A DNA stretch of 64,000 nucleotides from WLXB01 sp040221475. GTDB lineage: Bacteria > Pseudomonadota > Alphaproteobacteria > Rhodospirillales > Rhodospirillaceae. Positions within the stretch are counted from its first letter, which is position 1. Each line of letters begins with the position of its first letter. A model generated the notes under the pieces. It saw only the letters and a list, made by a program, of their open reading frames with translations, ran no database searches and had not been told where the DNA came from. This document shows, one piece after another, positions 1-9,389 of the stretch. The stretch covers positions 248,001-312,000 of the forward strand of contig JAVKEJ010000052.1 in assembly GCA_040221475.1 (NCBI GenBank), given 5' to 3'. The translations under genes were made by a program, and so were the position numbers.

Positions 1-1101
1 GAATGGATCGAATTCCCAGCCTTTGCACTAACCGGGGTGGCGTGCGGTTTAGCGGCTGTGATCCTGATGCGCGGGATTGCCGTCCTCAAAAAGAGCGGGG
101 ACTCCTTATCGATCCCGTCTTGGATCCGTCCCGCCTTGGCCGGGCTTGCCATTGGCCTCATAGCCCTGCAACTGCCGGATATTCTTGGCGTTGGCTACGA
201 ACAAACCGACCGCGCCCTGAGAAATATGTATCCGCTTACCACGGTCTTGATGCTGATTGCCGCCAAGCTGGTCGCCACCACTTTATGTTTAGGCTGGGGC
301 TTTGGCGGCGGTATCTTCAGCCCGTCTTTGGCGCTAGGGGCCTTGGTCGGCGTGGCCATTGGTACAGCCGCCACCCTGGTCGGTCAGGAACTGTCGTCCG
401 GGCCTGCAGCTTATGCCCTGGTGGGTATGGGCTCCTTGGCTGCCGCTGTGCTCGGCGCGCCGATCTCTACAACGCTCATTATTTTTGAAATGACAGGGGA
501 TTACACGCTCACCATTGCGGTCATGGTCGGCGTGGTGAGTTCCACCTTGGTCAGTTCACAGTTGTACGGTCACAAATCGTTTTTCCTCGGGCAATTGTCG
601 CAAGCGGGCATTCACCTGGGGGGCGGGCAGGATGTCAGTGGACTCAAGGGTACTTCGGCGGCTGATTTTCTGGCCCCTAAAGTGGCGACCTGCGTCCCGG
701 AAACGTCAATCGCCGAGGTGCAGACCATGTTGCACGCGCGCAATATCGGTGAGGTCTACGTGGTTGACGACTCTGACCAGTTTTTGGGCGTTGTCGCAGG
801 GTCCGATGTCTCAGAAATACGCGGCGAGGCCGCAGATAAACCCGTTAAACCGTTGGTTCACAGCGCAGCCTCCCTGGTGACATCCACCGACACGGTTGAG
901 CATGCTGTACAGGCATTGTTGGCCGCTGGCATGAACCGCTTACCCGTGGTCCGCAGTCTTGAAGACCGCAGGTTGATCGGAACTGTGGAAGCAAGAGCCC
1001 TGCTCAGGGCCGTAAATCTGACCCTACTTGAGGCGGATGCTGAAGCCTCTGGCCGGAAAACATCTGATAAAACAATTTTCGGTAAGGCTCCTCTGCGATA
1101 A
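1..1101 (+). CDS. CLC-family chloride channel/antiporter with C-terminal CBS pair (5' truncated by window edge)
   Basis: Inner-membrane chloride channel or H+/Cl- antiporter of the CLC family. The frame is open from the first base with no start codon in view, so the N-terminal half, which carries the family's first two ion-pathway motifs, lies outside the window. Of the visible 366 residues, GFGGGIFSP at about 100-108 is the third CLC signature. It is flanked by hydrophobic helices. The last ~150 residues form two CBS domains, which in this family bind nucleotides and modulate transport. A weak hairpin follows the stop. The helicase gene starts 79 bases downstream on the same strand. The family call is secure; ion specificity and channel versus exchanger behaviour cannot be judged from this half. 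Confidence 0.9.
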   Translation, partial: EWIEFPAFALTGVACGLAAVILMRGIAVLKKSGDSLSIPSWIRPALAGLAIGLIALQLPDILGVGYEQTDRALRNMYPLTTVLMLIAAKLVATTLCLGWGFGGGIFSPSLALGALVGVAIGTAATLVGQELSSGPAAYALVGMGSLAAAVLGAPISTTLIIFEMTGDYTLTIAVMVGVVSSTLVSSQLYGHKSFFLGQLSQAGIHLGGGQDVSGLKGTSAADFLAPKVATCVPETSIAEVQTMLHARNIGEVYVVDDSDQFLGVVAGSDVSEIRGEAADKPVKPLVHSAASLVTSTDTVEHAVQALLAAGMNRLPVVRSLEDRRLIGTVEARALLRAVNLTLLEADAEASGRKTSDKTIFGKAPLR

Positions 1102-1126
1102 CAGGCGCGCATTTCCGCCAATCCCA

Positions 1127-1150
1127 AACCCGATCAAACTTCGGGCTTTT
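1127..1150 (+). terminator. weak terminator-like hairpin after the CLC gene
   Basis: CCCGA and TCGGG form a 5-bp stem around a 7-base loop, followed by CTTTT. It lies 28 bases after the CLC stop codon. The stem and T-run are both short, so it is at best a weak intrinsic terminator. Confidence 0.35.
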
Positions 1151-1180
1151 ATCCCGGGTGAGACTGCGTAGGATGCGGCC

Positions 1181-3484
1181 ATGACTCACTCATCTTCTCA
1201 ATCTTCCTCAGATCCCTTCGCTCTTGACGATTCACCGCCGCCAGCGCCTTCAGAACCTTCTGTTGGGCAAGACCCACCATGGTTGTCGGGACTTAATCCA
1301 GAACAACGCCAGGCTGTCGAAACCACCGATGGTCCGGTTCTGGTCCTCTCCGGGGCGGGGACCGGCAAGACGCGCGTGTTGATTACCCGTTTGGCCTATA
1401 TTTTGGGCAAGCGCCTGGCGCAGCCCTGGCAAATTCTGGCTGTGACCTTCACCAACCGTGCCGCCAAAGAAATGCGCGAGCGGGTCGGCGGGCTGGTCGG
1501 GCCGATGGCGGAGTCTCTGTGGCTCGGGACATTTCACGCCCTTGGGGTTCGTATTCTGCGTAAGCATGGCGAGCTTATTGGTCTGAAGTCCAATTTCACG
1601 ATTTTGGATTCCGACGATCAAGTGCGCCTCTTGAAGCAGGTGATGGAGGCCGAAGGTGTTGATCACAAAAAATGGCCAGCCGCTGCCGTGCTGGCTGTGA
1701 TTCAGCGCTGGAAAGACAAAGGGCTCACCGCTGACAAAGTCACCTCGTCCATGGCTGGTGATTTGGCCGCAGGCCGTGCGGTTGATCTCTACAAGGCTTA
1801 TCAAGCCAGGCTGATTACGCTCAATGCCGCTGACTTTGGCGATCTCCTGTTGCACTGCCTGACCTTGTTTCAAGATCATCCGGACGTCCTCAGCGAATAC
1901 CAAAATAAGTTCCGCTATATTTTGGTCGACGAGTATCAAGACACCAACGTCGCGCAGTATCTCTGGCTGCGCTTGATGTCTCAGAAGCATCGTAACCTGT
2001 GTTGTGTCGGCGATGATGACCAGTCCATTTACTCCTGGCGCGGTGCAGAAGTAGGCAATATCCTAAAGTTCGAAAAAGACTTTAAAGATGCCAAGGTTGT
2101 GCGCCTCGAGCGCAACTATCGGTCTACGCCAACCATCCTGGCGGCGGCCTCTGCCCTGATTGACCACAACGAAGACCGCTTGGGCAAAACGCTACGTTCG
2201 GCAGAAGAATTGAAAGCAGAAGTGGGGGCGGTCGTCACCGTGAAGGGCGTTTGGGATGGCCCCGAAGAGGCCCGCTGGGTGGTCGATGAAATCGAAGCAC
2301 TGCACACCAAAGGCGATAGCCTGTCGTCTATGGCGATCTTGGTGCGTGCGGGTTTTCAAATGCTGGAGTTTGAAGAACGCTTCATTACCACGGGCGTGTC
2401 GTATCGTGTGGTCGGTGGACCGCGCTTTTACGAGCGCATGGAAATCCGCGACGCCATTGCCTACCTCCGCTGCATCACCACGCCCACGGACGATCTTGCG
2501 TTTGAGCGCATCGTCAATAAACCAAAGCGCGGCATCGGCGAAACCACAGTGCAAAAAGTGCATGTCTATGCAAGGTCGGCTGGCATCAGTTTGATAGAAG
2601 CGGCCTTGCGCTTGTGTGAAACCGATGAGTTGCGGGCCCAGACGCGCGCGGCCTTGCGTACACTCGTCGAAGATATGGCCCGCTGGCGCTCGCTGCGGGA
2701 TGGCTTGTCTCCGGCAGACCTGACAGCCCAGGTGTTGGATGAATCCGGTTACACCGAGATGTGGCAGCGGGATACCTCGCCGGAAGCCCCCGGACGTCTT
2801 GAAAACCTCAAGGAATTTGTCGGCGGTCTGGAAGAATGGGACACCATTGGCGCGTTCTTGGAACACGTCAGCCTGGTCATGGAAAACGATGCCAAGGCGG
2901 GCGAGGAAGCGGTCACGGTGATGACCCTGCATGCGGCCAAGGGTCTTGAATTCGACACCGTGTTTCTGCCTGGTTGGGAAGAAGAGATCTTCCCGCACCG
3001 GCGTGCCTTGGACGATGGCGGTGGGGCGGCGGTCGAGGAAGAGCGCCGCCTGGCCTATGTTGGTCTCACCCGCGCGCGCCAGAAGGTGAATATTTCCTAT
3101 GCCGCCAATCGCCGCGTTTACAATCAATGGCAGGCCAGTCTGCCCTCGCGTTTCATTTCTGAACTGCCCGAGAAACACATCGAGCATATTTCCGACAGCG
3201 GCCTGATGGGGTCATTTGGGGGCGGCGGTGACGGGTTTTCCGACGGCTGGGGCAGCACCTCCAGTTGGCAGACGCAAAAAGCACGTAAGTCGCAGATTAT
3301 TGAGGGTGAAGGCTGGCAGGTGAAGGCCCGCGAATCCTCAGGCGGCTATGCCATCGGCATGCGGGTGTTTCACCAAAAGTTTGGCTACGGCATCATTCAA
3401 GACATTGATGATACGCGCCTCGACATTGCGTTTGATAAGGCGGGGCAAAAGAAGGTCATCGACAGCTTTGTCGAACCAGCATAA
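1181..3484 (+). CDS. uvrD: UvrD/PcrA-type ATP-dependent 3'-5' DNA helicase
   Basis: Superfamily 1A helicase for nucleotide excision and mismatch repair, or for clearing proteins from DNA. Visible motifs in order: GAGTGKT Walker A (about 58-64), the Walker B string VDEYQDTN, DDQSIYSWRGA (motif III), and VTVMTLHAAKGLEFD (motif V) in the second RecA-like half. The last 50 residues (MRVFHQKFGYGIIQDI and beyond) match the Tudor-like tail by which UvrD/PcrA contacts RNA polymerase. At 767 residues it has the normal family length. The N-terminal ~35 residues are Ser/Pro-rich and probably disordered. UvrD and PcrA cannot be separated by motif reading alone; Rep is less likely because of the tail. Confidence 0.93.
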   Translation: MTHSSSQSSSDPFALDDSPPPAPSEPSVGQDPPWLSGLNPEQRQAVETTDGPVLVLSGAGTGKTRVLITRLAYILGKRLAQPWQILAVTFTNRAAKEMRERVGGLVGPMAESLWLGTFHALGVRILRKHGELIGLKSNFTILDSDDQVRLLKQVMEAEGVDHKKWPAAAVLAVIQRWKDKGLTADKVTSSMAGDLAAGRAVDLYKAYQARLITLNAADFGDLLLHCLTLFQDHPDVLSEYQNKFRYILVDEYQDTNVAQYLWLRLMSQKHRNLCCVGDDDQSIYSWRGAEVGNILKFEKDFKDAKVVRLERNYRSTPTILAAASALIDHNEDRLGKTLRSAEELKAEVGAVVTVKGVWDGPEEARWVVDEIEALHTKGDSLSSMAILVRAGFQMLEFEERFITTGVSYRVVGGPRFYERMEIRDAIAYLRCITTPTDDLAFERIVNKPKRGIGETTVQKVHVYARSAGISLIEAALRLCETDELRAQTRAALRTLVEDMARWRSLRDGLSPADLTAQVLDESGYTEMWQRDTSPEAPGRLENLKEFVGGLEEWDTIGAFLEHVSLVMENDAKAGEEAVTVMTLHAAKGLEFDTVFLPGWEEEIFPHRRALDDGGGAAVEEERRLAYVGLTRARQKVNISYAANRRVYNQWQASLPSRFISELPEKHIEHISDSGLMGSFGGGGDGFSDGWGSTSSWQTQKARKSQIIEGEGWQVKARESSGGYAIGMRVFHQKFGYGIIQDIDDTRLDIAFDKAGQKKVIDSFVEPA

Positions 3485-3539
3485 GCCAGCTTTGTCGCGC
3501 CCGCTGGAGTGATTTTGAGATAATTTCGGAAGAAGAAAA

Positions 3540-3650
3540 CTCGGCGACGAAATCGCACTCTTGGGGGAAGAGTTTGGGGGAGGGATCGCGTCTCCGCCGC
3601 CGAGAAACCGGTTAGTCTGAGGGGGAGTCAGTCTTAACCGGGCATTTTTC
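3540..3650 (+). ncRNA. candidate structured small RNA with GGGGGA loops
   Basis: Three nested helices can be drawn. CTCGGCG (3540-3546) pairs with CGCCGAG (3598-3604) to close a domain. Inside it, ACTCTT (3557-3562) pairs with AAGAGT (3568-3573) around a GGGGG loop. A third hairpin at 3608-3641 has the loop GGGGGAG and runs into TTTTT. Six GGA triplets occur between 3506 and 3626. GGA in hairpin loops is the known recognition signal of CsrA/RsmA, so a CsrA-binding RNA is one reading. A structured 3' end of the uvrD transcript is the simpler alternative. No promoter was recognised. Confidence 0.3.
3608..3649 (+). terminator. intrinsic terminator downstream of uvrD
   Basis: CCGGTTA (3608-3614) pairs with TAACCGG (3635-3641). 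A second stem, CTGA/TCAG, sits inside with the loop GGGGGAG. TTTTT follows at 3645-3649. It lies about 125 bases after the uvrD stop. Confidence 0.65.
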
Positions 3651-3999
3651 CTATCGTCACCATATTCTGATGACTTACTATATTATTTACGCCGTCTTCG
3701 CACATTTGGATCAGTGCCGAACGCTGGGTTGGAACTGCGCGGGGTGTTTCCTCTTCCGCACTGGAGGAGAAGGCGCGGGGCCTGTGCAAATTCAATGGTT
3801 TAGTCATAAAGGCTCGCCATATCTCTCTGATCCTTTGTCGCTTAACATGCTCATAGTATTTACGTCTGGTGTGTCAAATGGTTCCATTTTGTTTCAAAAC
3901 TAGGGCGTGTCAGTGCATAGCTGAGATGACTGGCGTGCATAGCGCCAGTGGCACCGGTTGCACGTGTGGTCTTGGTGGTGTTCGTTTGGTGATTGGCTG

Positions 4000-4977
4000 A
4001 TGTGGACAGTAACGTTTCAAGTCCCCGCCCACGCGGTGGATGCGTTCTCCAAAGCGTTGGAGCCTGACTCTCTCGCTCTTTCCAGTTTTGAAGTGATGGA
4101 TGAGGACGGATGCCAGATTGATGATCTGTGGAAGATTGATCTGATCTACGCGGAGGAACCAAGCCCCGCTGGGGTTTCTGCGCGCATCGCTCTTATTGCG
4201 GCCTCGGTTTCTATTGAGGCTCCAGAGGTCACCATAGCCGCAATCCCCCAGACCGATTGGGTTGCTGAAACCTTATCGGCGTTTCCACCCATTTCCATCG
4301 ATCGGTTCTGGGTTCATGGCAGTCACGATACATCGACCACGCCAACGGGACGGTTACCCTTGTGTATCGATGCGGCCACAGCGTTCGGCACCGGCGAGCA
4401 TGCCACCACGGCGGGCTGTTTGCTGGCTTTAGCGGCTTTAGCGCGGCGGACACACTGGCGCAGCAAGCTGGCGGCATCTGGTGCGACCGGTGTTCTGGAT
4501 ATTGGCTGTGGTACGGGCATTCTGGCCCTCGGCGCTGCGCGGGTGTGGCCCGGTCATGTATTAGGCTCCGACATAGATCCGGAAGCGGTGAGGTTTGCCA
4601 CCCATACCGCGCGGCTGAATCATCTGCACACCCGCGTTCGATTTGTGGTTGCCGATGGCATAAATGCCAGGTCCATAACATCGTCCGCGCCCTATGCCAT
4701 CATCACGGCAAATATTCTGGCCCGGCCCTTGTGTCGTCTGGCCAAAGATCTCCCCAAACTCTTGTCTCCCGGTGGCGCGCTGATTTTGTCCGGCTTGTTG
4801 GTCACGCAGATTCCAATGGTGGCGAACGCCTACCGGGCACAGGGTCTGGTGATGTCGGTACAGTTTAACATTGGCGCGTGGTCGACGCTGGTGCTGCGCA
4901 AGGGGTCTTCCTTGCCTGTGAGTTCACCTGTGAGGCGGCCTGTGAGTTCGGTTGCAAGTTCAGGCGCAGCCCCTTAG
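4000..4977 (+). CDS. prmA: ribosomal protein L11 methyltransferase PrmA
   Basis: Cytosolic AdoMet-dependent methyltransferase that trimethylates ribosomal protein L11. The AdoMet site DIGCGTGILALGAA is near residues 167-180. The N6-amino-methylation-type motif NILARPL follows about 75 residues later. The ATG at 4000 (MWTVTFQV) is preferred over an in-frame TTG at 3958, because family members begin close to this beta strand. The last ~20 residues are an unusual Pro-Val-Ser-Ser tail encoded by 12-base tandem repeats. The next gene starts 33 bases downstream on the same strand. Confidence 0.92.
   Translation: MWTVTFQVPAHAVDAFSKALEPDSLALSSFEVMDEDGCQIDDLWKIDLIYAEEPSPAGVSARIALIAASVSIEAPEVTIAAIPQTDWVAETLSAFPPISIDRFWVHGSHDTSTTPTGRLPLCIDAATAFGTGEHATTAGCLLALAALARRTHWRSKLAASGATGVLDIGCGTGILALGAARVWPGHVLGSDIDPEAVRFATHTARLNHLHTRVRFVVADGINARSITSSAPYAIITANILARPLCRLAKDLPKLLSPGGALILSGLLVTQIPMVANAYRAQGLVMSVQFNIGAWSTLVLRKGSSLPVSSPVRRPVSSVASSGAAP
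4915..4949 (+). repeat. 12-base tandem repeats at the 3' end of prmA
   Basis: CCTGTGAG recurs at 4915, 4927 and 4939, exactly 12 bases apart. The first and third copies extend to CCTGTGAGTTC. In frame they encode Pro-Val-Ser-Ser, Pro-Val-Arg-Arg, Pro-Val-Ser-Ser in the tail of PrmA. Confidence 0.8.
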
Positions 4978-5010
4978 CTTCTCCTGACGCTCACAGACCC
5001 AGGTTTTCCT

Positions 5011-6801
5011 ATGCACATGACTCCCGCCGAACGCCTGACGGCGCTTCGTAAACAGCTCACAACCCAAGGCGTCGATGGCTTCATCGTCCCGCGCGGCGAC
5101 GAGTTTCAAGGCGAGTTTGTTGCGCCTTACGCAGAGCGTTTGGCCTGGCTGACAGATTTTACAGGCTCCGCAGGTCTCGCGATTATTCTGCCAGAGCAGG
5201 CCGCCTTGTTTATTGATGGCCGCTACACCCTTCAGGTGAAAGATCAGGCTGACGCCAGCTTATATGCCTTCAAGCAACTCCCAGACGAGTCTTCGGTGAA
5301 GTGGCTGAAAGACATGCTGCACGCCGGCCAGCGCCTCGGCTTTGATCCGCATCTGCATACGCCCGAGCAGATTAAAAAATTCCGTGACGCCTGCACCAAA
5401 AACAAGGCCGAACTGGTGCCCTTGGCCGCCAATCCGATCGACGAAGTGTGGCAAGATCAACCTGTTCGGCCACAAGCTCCTGTTGCGGTGCATCCGCTCT
5501 CGCTGGCTGGCCAGCCACACACTGAGAAACGATCCACCCTTGGCAAAGGTCTTACAGAAGACGGCTATGACGCCTATTTGGTGACCGCGCCCGACTCTCT
5601 GTGTTGGCTGCTCAATATCCGTGGCTCAGATGTCGAACATACGCCGTTGGTGTTGGCGACCGCTTTGGTGTTCGCCGATGGGCGGGCGTCTTTGTTTATT
5701 GATCCCGCCAAGATGTCTGATGCAGTGGTTGCGCACCTGGGGGATGACGTGTCCATTGAACCCGCCGATGGATTGGGCGCAGTCGTGGACGGCTTGGGGG
5801 GGGCTCTCACCGCAGTGGCCGTCGACAAAGCAACGGTGTCGCAATGGGCTGTCGATCGTCTGGAAGCGGCAGGCTTGAAGGTTCATGTCATTGAAGACCC
5901 GTGTTCCCTGCCCAAGGCGTGCAAAAACGACACCGAGGTCAACGGCATCCGCGCCGCTCATGTGCGTGATGGCGCCGCGCTGACTCAGTTTTTGGCGTGG
6001 CTTGATCAGGAAGCCCCGTCTGGCCACCTCACCGAGATGTCCTCCGCCGATCAACTGGAGCAGTTCCGTCGCCGCGATCCCATGCTGCGCGGCCTCAGTT
6101 TCCCCACTATTTCTGGTGCGGGGGCCAATGGGGCGATTGTGCACTACCGCGCGACCGAGGCCACCGATGCTCCCATCACCGGCGACATGTTGTTCCTGGT
6201 GGACAGCGGTGGTCAGTATCTCGACGGCACGACAGACGTCACCCGCACCATCGCGATTGGCACGCCGACGGCAGAACAAAAACGGCGGTTTACCCAAGTC
6301 CTGAAAGGCCACATTCAGCTCGCCATGGCGCGTTTTCCAGAAGGCACCGCAGGCGGCCAACTCGACGGCTTTGCCCGCGCAGCCTTGTGGGCCGATGGGG
6401 TTGATTATGATCACGGGACCGGTCATGGCGTCGGTGCCTACCTTGGTGTGCATGAAGGCCCGCAGCGCATCAGCAAGGCGAGTCTTGGGCCGCCGCTCAA
6501 ACCCGGCATGGTGATCTCCAACGAGCCCGGGTATTACAAAACCGGTGAGTTCGGCATCCGCATCGAAAACCTGGTCGTCGTCCACGAAGGCGACAAACCC
6601 GCTGGGGCCGAACGGGCGCTATATGCGTTTGAAACCATTACTCTTGCCCCCATTGATCTCCGGCTGGTTGAACCGAACCTCATGACCGGCGACGAGATCG
6701 CATGGCTCAATAGCTATCACGCCCGCGTGCGTGAAACGCTGATGCCTCTCGTCAGGGATGAGATTGGTCCGTGGCTGACACAGGCTACGCGCCCTTTATA
6801 A
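5011..6801 (+). CDS. aminopeptidase P family (M24B) Xaa-Pro peptidase, three-domain type
   Basis: Cytosolic dinuclear metallopeptidase that removes an N-terminal residue preceding proline. The pita-bread catalytic domain is complete. Metal ligands are Asp398 and Asp409 (in VDSGG and TDVTRT), His472 (GTGHGVG), Glu505 (NEPGYY) and Glu519 (RIENL). Two creatinase-like N-terminal domains precede it, giving 596 residues, the length of the long XPNPEP1-like form rather than the ~440-residue E. coli PepP. No signal peptide is seen. The start at 5011 has a weak ribosome site. A second M24 protein, exported and atypical, lies 3.3 kb downstream. Confidence 0.9.
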   Translation: MHMTPAERLTALRKQLTTQGVDGFIVPRGDEFQGEFVAPYAERLAWLTDFTGSAGLAIILPEQAALFIDGRYTLQVKDQADASLYAFKQLPDESSVKWLKDMLHAGQRLGFDPHLHTPEQIKKFRDACTKNKAELVPLAANPIDEVWQDQPVRPQAPVAVHPLSLAGQPHTEKRSTLGKGLTEDGYDAYLVTAPDSLCWLLNIRGSDVEHTPLVLATALVFADGRASLFIDPAKMSDAVVAHLGDDVSIEPADGLGAVVDGLGGALTAVAVDKATVSQWAVDRLEAAGLKVHVIEDPCSLPKACKNDTEVNGIRAAHVRDGAALTQFLAWLDQEAPSGHLTEMSSADQLEQFRRRDPMLRGLSFPTISGAGANGAIVHYRATEATDAPITGDMLFLVDSGGQYLDGTTDVTRTIAIGTPTAEQKRRFTQVLKGHIQLAMARFPEGTAGGQLDGFARAALWADGVDYDHGTGHGVGAYLGVHEGPQRISKASLGPPLKPGMVISNEPGYYKTGEFGIRIENLVVVHEGDKPAGAERALYAFETITLAPIDLRLVEPNLMTGDEIAWLNSYHARVRETLMPLVRDEIGPWLTQATRPL

Positions 6802-6968
6802 AATATGAACCTCAGCGTCTTTCTGACTTTCCCAGGGGAAATTCCCTGTTCTGAAGGGATGACCCCCGGGTGAGTAGCCTAAGACCCTATTTATATTAGG
6901 TTTAAATGCCAAGTCGCTAGGCGAAATGTTTCAGTTTGGCGCTATTCAAGAGAATGAGCAGTGTCTAA

Positions 6969-6992
6969 CCTGACTTATAGCGTTTTGTCAGG
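6969..6992 (+). repeat. inverted repeat in the leader of the TonB-dependent receptor gene
   Basis: CCTGAC (6969-6974) and GTCAGG (6987-6992) are separated by 12 bases. The repeat ends 18 bases before the ATG of the receptor gene, just upstream of its AAAGGA ribosome site. It could form a small hairpin next to the ribosome site or be an operator; neither is shown. Confidence 0.4.
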
Positions 6993-7010
6993 CTTGGGAG
7001 GGTCAAAGGA

Positions 7011-9386
7011 ATGTTGTCACGTAAGAGATTGCTCAAAACCACAGGCGTGCTGTTGGCCATATCGGCGGTCGCCGCATCATCTGAGGGCTTCATCGCGTCT
7101 GCGAAAGCCCAACAGCTTGCTTTAGAAGAAATCGTCGTCACCGCGCGTCAACGCAGTGAGTCGATCCAGGATATCCCTATTTCCATCACCGCTTTCACGG
7201 CGGCTGATATGGATAAGCGCGGCATTCAGTCGATGACCGATGTGGCCTTGTCGACGCCGGGTTTCAACTTTGAGAATTTTGGTAACTCGGGTGCCACAGC
7301 GCCTGTTATTCGCGGCGCCACCCAAGTGGCGGGCAGTATCGAGCAGAACGTATCGTTCTTCTTTGATGGCATTTATCTCCCACGGAACTACGTGACCGAT
7401 CTTGGGTTTGGCAACATTGAGCGTGTCGAGGTCGTGAAAGGCCCACAAAGCTCGCGCTATGGCCGTAACGCTTTCATGGGGGCGGTCAACTATATCTCCA
7501 AAAAACCGACAGAAGAGTGGATGGCCGAAGGCCAACTGACTGCGGGTAGCTTTGGACGTTTTGACGCCGCGGTTGGTGTCTCTGGGGCGATCGTCCCAGA
7601 TGTATTGCGCATGCGGGCCTCGGTTGATTACACGGAGTTCGACGGCAGTTGGAAGAACAGCCATCCCTTTGCGGATATCGATTTCAGTCCCGGCACGGAT
7701 GATCGCCTCGGCGGCTGGAAAGACACCACTTACAGCGGTGCCCTTCAGTTTTTGCCGACCGAAGAAATACAAATTGATGTCTCGTACATGAATGTCGATA
7801 AGAACCGCGAGCACAGTGCCCAGAACTGGTTTGGCGAACTCAACGCTGACAGTCAGTTGATGAACTGTGGTCAGTACAATCCAGACGTCCGCCCGGCCGG
7901 GTCTGGCCTTGGCGGCGGTGGCGACTGGTTCCGTCTCTTTTGCGGCGAGTTGCCTGTCCGGTCCATTCCGATTGACCCGCGCGGTTATGCCCAGCAACTC
8001 GATACAGATTTCATCCGGGCCTCTCTCAACTGGGAGCTGACCGATGATTTCACAATGCAGTATCAATTCGGGCAGATCAAAGCCGACACCAAAACCTTTG
8101 GCTATAAAGATACCCTGCCAGGCTGCACCTTCTTTGTGCCGTTCTGTGTGTTCGAAAGCGGCCCCATCGGCGACTTCAAAACAGACTCCCATGAAGTGCG
8201 GTTCGTGTTCGATAATGACAGCAATATCGATGGTGCCTTTGGCGCGTACTATTCTAAGAGCACCGATTTCAGAACGTCTAACTTCGCGGCTTTGCCACTC
8301 TTAACCGCAACCCCGACAGCCCCAGTTGATGTGTTGGACCCCAACGAATTCGTTTTCCAGGTTCAGTTGCTCAACATCACAACCGTCACCAAGACAGAGT
8401 CCGTGTTTGGTGAACTCAACTACGCGTTCCTGGATGACCGGGCGCGTATTGGCGTTGAGGCCCGCTATTCCAGGGACAAAAAGGACGAAGGGGAAGCGGC
8501 CTCTGGCGGCGGCGGCGGTCTCGGCGGGTTTGCCGGGGCCTTCTTCTCAGACACCTTCACCAGCTTCACACCGCGCGTCACGTTTGAGTATGACGTCAAT
8601 GACGACAACTTGCTGTTTGTCTCAGCGGCCAAAGGGGTCAAATCCGGTGGTTTCAGTGCGGCGGCAACCCTGCCGGAAAATCGCACCTATGATGATGACC
8701 AAAACTGGACCTATGAAATTGGCTCCAAGAACACGTTTAACGATGGCAAAGTCCAACTGAACGCCACGCTGTTTTATGTGGATTGGACCAACGTGCAAAT
8801 TCTGGCGGCGGATGAAGGCAACGTGAACCCGCTGTCGCGTAGCATTATCAGAAACGTTGGTGACGTTAGTTCCAAAGGGTTTGAAGTAGATGGCGCTATT
8901 GCGGCTACTGAAAACCTGAGCTTGTACGGCACCTTGTACTACGGCGATGCCAAATACAAAGACGGCACCATCGATGGTCGCTGGGGGCGCGATCCCTCCG
9001 TCTGTGATGATGTCGTCTGTAGCAGTATCGGCGATATCGGTGGCAACCAGATGGAGCGTCAATCCAAGTTCCAGACCACGTTTGGCGGTGAATGGTTAGA
9101 CGAACTATCTTCTGACATGGACCTGGATTACTTCATTCGCGCCGACGCAGTCCATCAGTCCAAAATGTACGGCGAGGCGGTCAACCTCTCCATCGTGCCA
9201 AGCCGCACCATTGTTAACGCCAGTGCGGGTATTGAAGGCGATGGCTACAGCATTCAACTGTGGGCCAAGAACATCTTTGATGAAAAATATGTGTCTAACG
9301 CCGTGGTTCAGCAGCCTAACGTGGCTTACAACGCGTACCTCGGCGAGCGCGCAACGTTCGGCATCACTCTTACCGCACGGTATTAA
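7011..9386 (+). CDS. TonB-dependent outer-membrane receptor
   Basis: Outer-membrane beta-barrel importer powered by TonB. An N-terminal signal peptide (basic MLSRKRLLK, hydrophobic core, cleavage near AKA-QQ) is followed by EEIVVTARQR, typical of the TonB-box region. The plug domain runs to about residue 155 (RVEVVKGPQSSRYGRNAFMG is the plug's conserved end). The rest is the barrel, ending with ITLTARY, an aromatic C-terminus as expected for Bam-dependent insertion. The 791-residue length is normal. The substrate cannot be read from sequence; no siderophore or vitamin B12 genes are near. The VOC gene follows after 3 bases, so the two are almost surely co-transcribed. Confidence 0.92.
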   Translation: MLSRKRLLKTTGVLLAISAVAASSEGFIASAKAQQLALEEIVVTARQRSESIQDIPISITAFTAADMDKRGIQSMTDVALSTPGFNFENFGNSGATAPVIRGATQVAGSIEQNVSFFFDGIYLPRNYVTDLGFGNIERVEVVKGPQSSRYGRNAFMGAVNYISKKPTEEWMAEGQLTAGSFGRFDAAVGVSGAIVPDVLRMRASVDYTEFDGSWKNSHPFADIDFSPGTDDRLGGWKDTTYSGALQFLPTEEIQIDVSYMNVDKNREHSAQNWFGELNADSQLMNCGQYNPDVRPAGSGLGGGGDWFRLFCGELPVRSIPIDPRGYAQQLDTDFIRASLNWELTDDFTMQYQFGQIKADTKTFGYKDTLPGCTFFVPFCVFESGPIGDFKTDSHEVRFVFDNDSNIDGAFGAYYSKSTDFRTSNFAALPLLTATPTAPVDVLDPNEFVFQVQLLNITTVTKTESVFGELNYAFLDDRARIGVEARYSRDKKDEGEAASGGGGGLGGFAGAFFSDTFTSFTPRVTFEYDVNDDNLLFVSAAKGVKSGGFSAAATLPENRTYDDDQNWTYEIGSKNTFNDGKVQLNATLFYVDWTNVQILAADEGNVNPLSRSIIRNVGDVSSKGFEVDGAIAATENLSLYGTLYYGDAKYKDGTIDGRWGRDPSVCDDVVCSSIGDIGGNQMERQSKFQTTFGGEWLDELSSDMDLDYFIRADAVHQSKMYGEAVNLSIVPSRTIVNASAGIEGDGYSIQLWAKNIFDEKYVSNAVVQQPNVAYNAYLGERATFGITLTARY

Positions 9387-9389
9387 AAG

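Larger units (their letters stand above)
3485..3999. other. 515-base intergenic region between uvrD and prmA
   Basis: No convincing gene is seen here. Bases 3506-3650 are G-rich and form several stem-loops ending in a T-run (listed separately). Bases 3670-3990 hold a 77-codon open frame with no recognisable domain and no good ribosome site, which I do not accept as a gene. The promoter for prmA should lie in this stretch, but I see no clear -35/-10 pair. Confidence 0.6.

Noticed and set aside
2192..3187. 331-codon frame antisense to uvrD
   Set aside because: A shadow frame; the plus strand carries all helicase motifs.
3670..3903. 77-codon open frame in the uvrD-prmA spacer
   Set aside because: No domain resemblance, no good ribosome site, and composition unlike the neighbouring genes.
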